39,381 nt of DNA from a virus, in IMG/VR virus record IMGVR_UViG_3300029258_002032, positions 1-39,381 of that record, one strand, 5' to 3'. Position numbers and translations under genes: made by a program. The notes below the pieces were generated by a model. The model was not told the DNA's origin. It ran no database searches and was given only the letters and a program-made list of their open reading frames with translations. Positions 30,609-36,824 of the stretch are shown piece by piece (position 1 is the first letter of the stretch; each line of letters begins with the position of its first letter).

Positions 30609-31976
30609 TTAGATGTCGCTGGTATCGTCGATGATGATGATGCGGGTCTTAACGCCAGTCGCGGGGAGAAAGGCTCCGGCGGGGACGTCGATTACCGCGT
30701 GTTCTTCGTTTTCCAGCCATTCGCGGAAAGCCGTAGCTTTCTTGTCAGTGCGGAAGAAAAGCCCCTCGGAGCAAATCGCTACCATGCGGCCGCCGGGGGC
30801 CAGTCGTTGTCGCATGTGGCGGATATGGTCTGCATCCTGCCCCTTCTCAAAGGGCGGATTCATCACAATTCGATCGTAGTGGCGGGCCTGAAACGTCAGA
30901 GCGTCGGCGGTTTCTACATTGTGCCCCTTGAGGGTCAAGAGTTCTGCTAGCTCGTGATTGATCTCGACACAATAGACGCGAGCGCCGATTGCGGCGGCCG
31001 CGTCGGCGAGCCGTCCGGATCCGGCGGACGGCTCTAATACTTCGGAATCCGGTTCGATCTCGGCATACTCGATAACCTGGGCCGCGATATCCTCCGGCGT
31101 GGGGAAGTAGCCGGGGATTTTGGCAAGTGATAGCTCGGCCTCTTTGCGTCTGATGTCGGCGGCCTTCTGCTTCGCTTCCCGGCGTCGCTGTTCATCAGGC
31201 GGCGTCGGGTTGCCGTTCATCAGTTCCGATAGCATGGCGAAGCGTTCGGCGTTGGCGGCGCTGTATGCGTCCGTCGCTTCCTCGGCGGCCTTCCTTGTGC
31301 GGATGTCCGCGAGTTCGGGCGGGATGGTCCCGGCGTCGTGGTGGTCCGCGAGGGTAAAGAGGGCCTGTTGTGTGAGTTCCATCCGCTTAGCGTCTTCCCG
31401 CATAGATGCGGCGATCCGCAAGCGTCGCGGCGTGGGGTTCTGGTGAGCTATCGCGGGGTTTTCCTTCGCTTCAATCTGCGGCGTCATGTTGTAAGCGAGG
31501 GTTCGGAGTTTCCGGGCGATCTCCGGGCCGTCCGTGGGCCGTGGTGACGGTTTGGGCTTCGGCCGATCTGCGGGGCGGGGTCGCGGGCGGTCGCTCTGGT
31601 TGGCGGTCTGGCGGTCAAGCCATCGCTCTAGCTTTGCCTGAAGTCGCGGGGGGAGCGGTTCGGCGGGATTGAGGGGCCGCGTCTGGTCTTCGTGAAACAA
31701 TACAACCCGCGATCGGCGGAAGCCGGTAGGCTCGTCGGCTTCGTTGAAGCCGGTAGGGGTGAGCATGTCAACCCGTGTACCGTGCTCTCCCTTCTTAACT
31801 ATGCGGCCGCAAGCGAGCCAAGGTGTAAACGCTAGCACGTTGTAACGTGGGCGTATTTCAGTGGTCTTGTATCCGGCCTCGTGAAAGGCGGCCAGCGTCG
31901 CGGCGTCATTCTTCGCCGATGGATGCTGGCGGATGCGGCGGATAGCTTCGGTGGGTGTTAGTCGCTCGGCTACCAT
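30609..31976 (-). CDS. ArdC-like N-terminus fused to N6-adenine DNA methyltransferase
   Basis: The start at ATG 31976 (455 aa) has AGGAG seven to eight bases upstream. Residues about 25-100 (NVLAFTPWLACGRIVKKGEHGT) resemble the ArdC single-strand DNA-binding domain of plasmid antirestriction proteins. A proline/arginine-rich linker and helices follow. The C-terminal domain is a gamma-type adenine methyltransferase: GYFPTP at 289-294, SAM motif EPSAGSG at 315-321, catalytic NPPF at 373-376. It would methylate adenine in phage or host DNA, probably to evade restriction or mark sites. No cognate nuclease is present. The target sequence is unknown; GCTAGC is a candidate worth testing. Confidence 0.87.
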   Translation of the reverse strand: MVAERLTPTEAIRRIRQHPSAKNDAATLAAFHEAGYKTTEIRPRYNVLAFTPWLACGRIVKKGEHGTRVDMLTPTGFNEADEPTGFRRSRVVLFHEDQTRPLNPAEPLPPRLQAKLERWLDRQTANQSDRPRPRPADRPKPKPSPRPTDGPEIARKLRTLAYNMTPQIEAKENPAIAHQNPTPRRLRIAASMREDAKRMELTQQALFTLADHHDAGTIPPELADIRTRKAAEEATDAYSAANAERFAMLSELMNGNPTPPDEQRRREAKQKAADIRRKEAELSLAKIPGYFPTPEDIAAQVIEYAEIEPDSEVLEPSAGSGRLADAAAAIGARVYCVEINHELAELLTLKGHNVETADALTFQARHYDRIVMNPPFEKGQDADHIRHMRQRLAPGGRMVAICSEGLFFRTDKKATAFREWLENEEHAVIDVPAGAFLPATGVKTRIIIIDDTSDI

Positions 31977-32028
31977 GATGTTTCTCCTATGGCGGTAGGG
32001 TTTCAAGTTGAAAGCCGGGCGGCGGCGG

Positions 32029-32925
32029 TCAAGCCGTCGCCCGGTCCAAGTCGGTGCTAGCTCGGTTCACGGCCGCGAGGGCGGCGGCCTCGGTGCGGAT
32101 GTCGGTATCTAGGATGTAATGAAAGCCGGAGCGGTCCGCGTCGGGAAGCGGGGCCTCTGATCCGAATAGGTCGCATATCTTCACGGGTGCGAGCCGGGCC
32201 GATGCGGTCATCATCAGACCGCGAATAAATCCGACGTCGCATAGAGCCGTTGCAAGGGCGGAAACGTCAAGCGGTTTCCCGGCGGATTTGATGATGATGT
32301 ATTGTAGAAGGTGGTTAAAGCGTTGAGCGTTCCGGCGATCGTGTCCGAGATTGGCGGCGGTGTCGAACGCTACGATTTCAACGCTGTAACCGGCGGCCGC
32401 GTACCTGTCGGCAAGGGCAAGGGCGGCGGCTCCACGATATAAAAGCTCGTGCGGTTTACGCTTCGCGGAGATACTGAGATTAACGCCGATCCGGACTAGT
32501 GAAGCGGGGGCGGGTTCGCGTTGCGCTTCGCTCCATCCGTTCGGCAACCGGCAAAGGTGGGCGATGGGGTCTAGCTCTGAGCCGTACTCGCGGAAGTGCC
32601 GGATTCTCCGGCGGGGACGTCCGGCGATGGGGGCGGCCGTGGTGATTCGGTCCGCTATCGCTTCGATGGTTTCTAGGATGCTGGGGCGGGGCGTTATCAA
32701 CGCTTCGCGGAGTGATTCGACGGTATGGCCGCCATAGAATGACGAGTCCGGCCGCATCTGGCGAAGGTGCATATCAGCGAGCACGCGGTTATGTCCCTTG
32801 CGGTTACGCTGAAGGGCGAAGCCGTCGCGGGTGGCGAAGTTAAAAAGGTCGGTAGGGCTTTCCCATTCCCAGCGGTGCCAACCGTCGCGGCCGCGTTGAA
32901 TTTCGTCGGCGGTGGTGGGGTGCAT
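32029..32925 (-). CDS. VWA-like partner of the MoxR ATPase with degenerate MIDAS
   Basis: This 298-aa protein begins directly at the stop of the ATPase gene (TAAATG), which signals a functional pair. Residues about 140-290 look like a von Willebrand A fold: a strand LVRIGVNLSIS, then RGAAALALADRYAAAGYSVEIVAFD. The usual metal-binding DxSxS is NLSIS here (Asn149, Ser151, Ser153), so the first Asp is replaced. Later IIIKSAGKPLD and ALCDVGFIRG fit the remaining strands and helices. MoxR ATPases typically work on VWA partners, as in CobS-CobT and CbbQ-CbbO. The fold is inferred by eye. Confidence 0.65.
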   Translation of the reverse strand: MHPTTADEIQRGRDGWHRWEWESPTDLFNFATRDGFALQRNRKGHNRVLADMHLRQMRPDSSFYGGHTVESLREALITPRPSILETIEAIADRITTAAPIAGRPRRRIRHFREYGSELDPIAHLCRLPNGWSEAQREPAPASLVRIGVNLSISAKRKPHELLYRGAAALALADRYAAAGYSVEIVAFDTAANLGHDRRNAQRFNHLLQYIIIKSAGKPLDVSALATALCDVGFIRGLMMTASARLAPVKICDLFGSEAPLPDADRSGFHYILDTDIRTEAAALAAVNRASTDLDRATA

Positions 32926-34026
32926 TTATTCGTCCCTCGCTTCTGCGCGGTTGCGTTCTTCCTCGCTCCAAGGCTGGAAGTATTCAGCCTTCACGGTCGC
33001 CAGTGTTCCCCCTGCTAGCAGTTCGCGGGCGGCGTTAATGACAAGCCGAGTAGAAGCTACGCGGCGGAGTCGATGGCGTTTGATCGCGTCGCGGAGTGAT
33101 TCGATCCAGTCGAGTAGTTCGGCGGCGGCCGATGTGGTTAGATTCTCGTGCGCTATGGCGTGCTCTAACCGCCGATCATAATCGACCGTAACCGTTGCCA
33201 GTGTGAAGCGATCCAACGTGGCGGCGTCAAGCGGATTCCGGCCGACGTATTGGGCATCGGCTCCGGTGCCGTAGGTATTGGCGGCCGCGACTATCACGGC
33301 GTCGGGGTGGCGTTCGATGACGTCGGCGGGATCGAACGGGTTGGAAAACTGCCCGTTTGCAAGTGCCGCATTGATTGAGACGAGCACATTAGGGTCTGCG
33401 GCGTCGATCTCATCCAATAAGAAAACTCCGCCATTGCGGAACACTTCGATGAAGGGTGTCGGCTGATGTTTCCATGAACCGTCTGCCTGTGGCATCGGCC
33501 GCCCGGCTATGTGGTGCTCACCTACTCCGGCCGACAAGCTGAGGAAAGCGAAGCGGGGGGCCTCGATCGCTTCGGCGAAGTGCCGGGCGGCGGTGGTCTT
33601 TCCCGTTCCGGCGGGGCCGACTAGATATAAGTTACGATGACCCACGAGGTATTTATGAGCCATCGTCTCTACGGCTTCATGTGAGCCGGTGGGGACAGTC
33701 ACCACGGCATCAGGGGCGGTGAGTGTTACGGGCTTCGGCTTCGCGGCGGCGATCTCTTCGCGTGCTATCACCCTCATCCGCGTTTCGTGTGCTAGCTTGT
33801 CGATGTCGGGGTTTCCGGCTTCGGCGGGGGTGCTAGCTTCGATGGCGGGAAGGTCGGGGCGGTTGAAGCTGGTACGCTTGCCGGTGAGCAGGGCGATTAG
33901 ATCGGCCTTGGTTGCCGATACAACGGCGGCTCCGCGTGCTAGCTGCTGCTGCCGTACCATCTTGCGAAGCTGGGAGACGGTGAGGGTGTCTAGCTGTTCT
34001 GGTGGGTGTGTCATGGTGGCGGCCAT
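32926..34026 (-). CDS. MoxR-type AAA+ ATPase with N-terminal SAP-like segment
   Basis: The start at ATG 34026 (366 aa) has AGGAG ten bases upstream; the longer frame runs through a hairpin and is unlikely. Residues 12-49 (LDTLTVSQLRKMVRQQQL... KADLIALL) resemble a SAP DNA-binding motif. The AAA+ domain has Walker A GPAGTGKT (137-144), Walker B FLLDEID (202-208), sensor Asn250 in AAANTYG, an arginine finger in LDRF (271-274) and a sensor-2 Arg near 327. It belongs to the MoxR/CobS/NorQ group, remodelling chaperones that act with VWA proteins. In this phage it heads the early operon, with the methyltransferase just downstream. Confidence 0.9.
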   Translation of the reverse strand: MAATMTHPPEQLDTLTVSQLRKMVRQQQLARGAAVVSATKADLIALLTGKRTSFNRPDLPAIEASTPAEAGNPDIDKLAHETRMRVIAREEIAAAKPKPVTLTAPDAVVTVPTGSHEAVETMAHKYLVGHRNLYLVGPAGTGKTTAARHFAEAIEAPRFAFLSLSAGVGEHHIAGRPMPQADGSWKHQPTPFIEVFRNGGVFLLDEIDAADPNVLVSINAALANGQFSNPFDPADVIERHPDAVIVAAANTYGTGADAQYVGRNPLDAATLDRFTLATVTVDYDRRLEHAIAHENLTTSAAAELLDWIESLRDAIKRHRLRRVASTRLVINAARELLAGGTLATVKAEYFQPWSEEERNRAEARDE

Positions 34027-34053
34027 TTCGTTTGATCTCCTGTTAGTCGTGAA

Positions 34054-34085
34054 GCGTGCCGCAAGCCGGTAGGCTGGCGGCACGC
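34054..34085 (-). terminator. Hairpin between the 100-aa gene and the MoxR gene
   Basis: GCGTGCCG/CGGCACGC arms (34054-34061 and 34078-34085), with an inner AGCC/GGCT pair, form a long stem. No U-tract follows in the minus direction. It may tune expression between the first gene and the ATPase. Confidence 0.5.
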
Positions 34086-34102
34086 GGGGCCGTGGTGTGC
34101 GG

Positions 34103-34405
34103 TTAGAGGGTTTTCCATGCGCCCTGGGCGTTGCGGTACTGAATCTCGGTGCATCCAGCGTTCGGCGAGCCGTAGTTGTCGAGCGGGGCGAATTCGCGCT
34201 CATCGTCGGGGCCGAGATATAGGCCGTAGTAATAGATATTGCCATCGTCGTCGAGCATCCGGAACGGGCGGCCGAGCTGCTTAATCTGTTCGGCGGTGGC
34301 GGTGGCGGTGGCGGTACTTGGGCCGATGACGCCTACGGCGTTGCCGTCGTCGATGTTGTCTTTCGTGATAATCCATCCAAAGGGTGCGGGGGTGTTGTTG
34401 CTCAT
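34103..34405 (-). CDS. Small conserved-looking phage protein, first gene of early unit 1
   Basis: This 100-aa protein starts at ATG 34405; a longer upstream frame is low-complexity and lacks a ribosome site. The sequence (FGWIITKDNIDDGNAVGVIGPS at the start, FRMLDDDGNIYYYGLYLG in the middle, PLDNYGSPNAGCTEIQYR at the end) looks like a compact acidic beta-rich protein; similar small proteins occur in other bacteria and phages without known function. A Thr-Ala tract comes from four GGCGGT repeats. It is the first gene downstream of the early promoter. Confidence 0.7.
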   Translation of the reverse strand: MSNNTPAPFGWIITKDNIDDGNAVGVIGPSTATATATAEQIKQLGRPFRMLDDDGNIYYYGLYLGPDDEREFAPLDNYGSPNAGCTEIQYRNAQGAWKTL

Positions 34406-34585
34406 TGTGTGCTGCTTTCTACCGCGTCGCGGGCGGCTCTGAGGGTCATTGCGTCGGCTTGGCGGAGCCATAGCGCAAGGGGTGCAATTCGTTGGGTTGG
34501 TTTCGCTGATGTGCGGTTTCTGGCCGATCATGGGCGAATCCGTCTCTGTGGTGCAATTGCCATTTCTGGACCGTCCCCCGATACT

Positions 34586-34601
34586 GTTGATTTTATTCAA
34601 C
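34586..34601. promoter_or_regulatory. Operator-like inverted repeat at the early promoter
   Basis: GTTGATTTTATTCAAC has perfect five-base arms and covers the -10 box of the early promoter. The same sequence with three changes is found at the promoter of the HTH gene (29882-29897), which suggests that the HTH protein binds both. Confidence 0.55.
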
Positions 34602-34617
34602 TGTCGGCATTGTGCAA
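34590..34617 (-). promoter_or_regulatory. Early promoter (minus strand) for unit 1
   Basis: TTGCAC (34617-34612), a 16-base spacer and TAAAAT (34595-34590) lie in the divergent gap upstream of the 100-aa gene. The -10 box matches at five of six positions. The predicted leader is about 180 bases. The operator-like repeat sits directly on the -10 box. Confidence 0.6.
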
Positions 34618-34673
34618 GCTGAATCTGAGAGAATGTGTTGTTTTTTTTCATCGCGGCGAGGTAAGCTGTCCGC

Positions 34674-35267
34674 ATGAGTGAAGAGAGCTATCTATTGCCG
34701 GAAGTAGGGGCGGAGGATGCGGCACGAAGGGCAGAGCGTGCGGCCGCGTCGCGTGCGAATCTGAAGCGGTTTCAACCGGGGGAAAGCGGCAACCCGGCGG
34801 GGCGTCGCTCTGGTGGTGCTTACGTCACAGAATGGATTAACGCTTTTCTAATTACTGATGATGAGGGGCGGCCGCGTTACACTCTCGCGGATCTTCGGGC
34901 GATCGTGGAAGATCCGAACGAAGCACCCGCGCGGATACTTGCCGCGCGGCGGATCCTGTCGGCGTGCCGCGATGGCGAGAAGTGGGTGATTGACCGAAAG
35001 GGCAAGGCACATCGGGGCGGAACGGACAGCGAGCCGGGGCGTGATTTCGATCGGATCGCGGATAGGCTCGAAGGTAAGCCGGTGGCGTCTGTGAACGTGC
35101 ATAGCACGTCTGACGAGCCGGTAGGCGAGTTGATAGACGAGTTACGCGGGTTGATTGAGTCTCATCCCGTGCTGGGTCTGGTGCTGGGCGACACCCTGCC
35201 CGATCTGGCGTTGCCAGCGAAGCGTGTCGAAAACTCGGCAGAGTTAGATGATAGCTCGGCAGAGTAG
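34674..35267 (+). CDS. DUF5681 protein, candidate small terminase; only plus-strand gene
   Basis: This 197-aa protein has the DUF5681 signature FQPGESGNPAGRRSGG at residues about 34-49, followed by a helical domain. DUF5681 proteins are small, often lie near phage packaging genes and are thought to include terminase small subunits, which bind the packaging start site. It is divergent from the early operon and convergent with the portal operon. Directly inside and after its 3' end are three phased CTCGGYAGA repeats, then the GGGACA repeat cluster, which would suit a packaging site. The ribosome site (GAGG) is rather far from the ATG. The small-terminase role is inferred. Confidence 0.72.
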   Translation: MSEESYLLPEVGAEDAARRAERAAASRANLKRFQPGESGNPAGRRSGGAYVTEWINAFLITDDEGRPRYTLADLRAIVEDPNEAPARILAARRILSACRDGEKWVIDRKGKAHRGGTDSEPGRDFDRIADRLEGKPVASVNVHSTSDEPVGELIDELRGLIESHPVLGLVLGDTLPDLALPAKRVENSAELDDSSAE

Positions 35268-35296
35268 CCGGGGGGATCGCGGGGTAACTCGGTAGA
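35234..35296. repeat. Three phased CTCGGYAGA repeats
   Basis: CTCGGCAGAG at 35234-35243 and 35255-35264 and CTCGGTAGA at 35288-35296 start 21 and 33 bases apart, which is two and about three helical turns. A fourth copy, CTCGGTAGAG, lies at 35940-35949 at the other side of the gene-free region. The first two are within the 3' end of the DUF5681 gene. Confidence 0.65.
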
Positions 35297-35358
35297 TTAT
35301 TGTAGTTTCCTTCCGAGCTAGCATGAGGCCGCGTCGCCTTGGCTCGCCGGGGAATTTT

Positions 35359-35399
35359 CGTGCCGCGAGGGCCCGGGGGGGGGTCCCCCACGCGGCACG
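35359..35399. repeat. G-rich hairpin
   Basis: CGTGCCGCG (35359-35367) and CGCGGCACG (35391-35399) pair perfectly around a core containing nine consecutive Gs and a CCCCC run that can extend the stem. A further G-rich tract follows (35400-35415). It could form a very stable cruciform, RNA hairpin or G-quadruplex. Confidence 0.65.
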
Positions 35400-35495
35400 C
35401 GGGGGGGCGGGGTGCCGAGCCCGTCCATATTCCGAACAAATCTGAATCCTCGACCTCTCTCCGGTTCTCAGGTTCGGTCTTTGTCCGGTTCTCTT

Positions 35496-35805
35496 GGGAC
35501 AGATGGGACACAAGGACAAGTCAGGGGGACACATGTGGGACACATGTTGCGAATAGGCGGGACATGCTAGAAGGCCCGTAAAATGGGCGAAGTAGGCGGG
35601 TGGCTGGGGGCTGGGGACGAATGGGACGATTGTTACCTACGACTCGATCACTTTGGGGGCGGGGGGGTTTTGTTTGTAGTGGTTGACATAGGAACTCTGC
35701 GTCCCATGTGTCCCACGGAGGAGGGTAAAAGGAGCGATTCTGCCCGAAGAATGGGCAGAATCGGACGATTTCATGGCCGGGACACATGTGTCCCACATCC
35801 GTCCC
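35496..35805. repeat. Iteron-like GGGACACATGT repeat cluster
   Basis: GGGAC starts forward at 35496, 35505, 35526, 35537, 35559, 35614 and 35623, and as GTCCC at 35701, 35710, 35790 and 35801, with one more forward copy at 35779. Two copies of GGGACACATGT are in perfect tandem (35526-35536, 35537-35547). GGGACACATGTGTCCC at 35779-35794 is a perfect 16-bp palindrome. Many spacings are about one or two helical turns (11, 21, 22). This is the layout of a protein-binding array. Confidence 0.8.
35735..35763. repeat. 11-bp inverted repeat inside the repeat cluster
   Basis: CGATTCTGCCC and GGGCAGAATCG pair perfectly with a seven-base loop. It lies between the inverted GTCCC copies, and no U-tract follows on either strand, so a structural DNA element is more likely than a terminator. 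Confidence 0.6.
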
Positions 35806-35978
35806 AGCTCACCGGGGCGATTTGGGGCTCTGGTGGCGAGCGCTACGGCTCCGCCGTGACGAGCCGATGCCCACTTCACCTGGTCCTGTTAGGAGTTGTG
35901 TTAGGGTCTGCCGCCGGGGAAAGCGGCCGGAGCGCTGAACTCGGTAGAGAACAACGCTCCGGGCCGCCGGAGTTGCGA

Positions 35979-36494
35979 TCAGAAGAACATGATCTCACAG
36001 TACGCCGTGGTGGCGTCCGCGGAGCCCACGAGTGCCGTCTTGACGGCCAGCACGACCTCGTTGCAGCCCATCAGATCGAAGGTCAGAAGATCCTCGTCCG
36101 GATGGGTGTAGTGCATCGTCCCGTCTGTGACGTCGGCGGCGGCGTCCTGAAGCGTCATGTCGGCCGCGTTGGACCGATTGTGAAGCCTCTTCCATTTCCC
36201 GTCGGCATTGGTCCGGCCGAAGGCTTGGATCACCGGCGGCGTCCCGACGGCCGCGTCCTCGTAGGCCATACGGATCTGGCCGACCGTGCCTTCCTTGATG
36301 TGGTAGACCGGCCGTGTCGAGTTGATCTCGGAATCCGGATCCTGAATGTCGGCCCCGGCATTGTCGGCATCGTCGAGCTGGGTCGCGGCAATTGCCGTCA
36401 CCCATTGAGAAGCGATCCCGGCCGGGCGGGTGACGGTGCCGATGCTGAGGTTGTCTACGTTGTCCCGATACTGAGTTGGTGTAGGGAGGGCCAT
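35979..36494 (-). CDS. Beta-rich virion-like protein at the end of the portal operon, unknown
   Basis: This 171-aa protein has AAGGA before its ATG. It starts with a helical turn and then alternates strands and acidic loops (RPVYHIKEGTVGQIRMAYED, LLTFDLMGCNEVVLAVKTAL), with aromatic residues at the end (YCEIMFF). The look is that of a capsid decoration or head-associated protein. It is the last gene before the gene-free region and follows portal and Bbp19. Confidence 0.68.
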   Translation of the reverse strand: MALPTPTQYRDNVDNLSIGTVTRPAGIASQWVTAIAATQLDDADNAGADIQDPDSEINSTRPVYHIKEGTVGQIRMAYEDAAVGTPPVIQAFGRTNADGKWKRLHNRSNAADMTLQDAAADVTDGTMHYTHPDEDLLTFDLMGCNEVVLAVKTALVGSADATTAYCEIMFF

Positions 36495-36512
36495 GATGTT
36501 TCCTTTGTGCTG

Positions 36513-36824
36513 CTACCTGATGGGCTTAAACACGTCGTACTCTTCGCGTCCCTCTCTGGCGGCCGCAATGAACTCTTCGGGGGTCATCGGGTGTTCACCC
36601 TTCTGAAGTTGCGACAGGATGTAGAGCACCACGTTACGTTCGCCTTCGTTGAACGCGATTGCATAGGGGTCCGGCTGGGGCGATGTGCGGAAGATATGAA
36701 ACTGCCCCATCAAATGCCGGAGTACCGTCTGCCCGTTCTGTGAGCTGAACAGCTCGGCATATGCCTGCTGCATTTGCAATTCAACGTCGGCCTGATGTTT
36801 GAGTTGGTCCTGATCTTTGCTCAT
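36513..36824 (-). CDS. Bbp19-like protein
   Basis: This 103-aa protein matches the small Bbp19 family first seen in Bordetella phage BPP-1: a segment like NGQTVLRHLMGQFHIFRTSP, then PYAIAFNEGERNVVLYILSQL. These proteins are encoded next to the portal in many podoviruses, and their exact function is unknown. The ATG overlaps the portal stop (ATGA), which shows coupling to it. Confidence 0.85.
   Translation of the reverse strand: MSKDQDQLKHQADVELQMQQAYAELFSSQNGQTVLRHLMGQFHIFRTSPQPDPYAIAFNEGERNVVLYILSQLQKGEHPMTPEEFIAAAREGREEYDVFKPIR

Larger units (their letters stand above)
35268..35978. other. 711-bp gene-free region between convergent genes: candidate origin/pac site
   Basis: This is the only stretch over 300 bases without a gene. 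Both neighbours end here, so no promoter is required. It contains a CTCGGTAGA repeat, a G-rich hairpin (35359-35399), a cluster of GGGACA-type repeats in two opposed blocks (35496-35627 and 35701-35805), an 11-bp hairpin (35735-35763) and, between the blocks, a T-rich patch. Short frames read here are made of the repeats and show no protein character. Confidence 0.7.

Noticed and set aside
34406-34675. N-terminal extension of the 100-aa early protein
   Set aside because: The extension runs through the promoter, is low-complexity and has no ribosome site; the internal ATG at 34405 gives a complete compact protein.
35683-35711. Plus-strand TTGACA in the gene-free region as a promoter
   Set aside because: No acceptable -10 box follows at 16-18 bases and no plus-strand gene lies downstream.
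35521-35796. Short minus-strand frame in the repeat region
   Set aside because: Its translation only reflects the GGGACACATG repeats, and no protein character or ribosome site is seen.
35496-35805. CRISPR array
   Set aside because: The repeats are only 6-11 bases long with irregular short spacing and both orientations, and no cas genes are present.
35583-36743. Plus-strand open frame of 386 codons starting in the gene-free region
   Set aside because: Most of it is antisense to the 171-aa and Bbp19 genes, and its start lies in the repeat cluster with no ribosome site.
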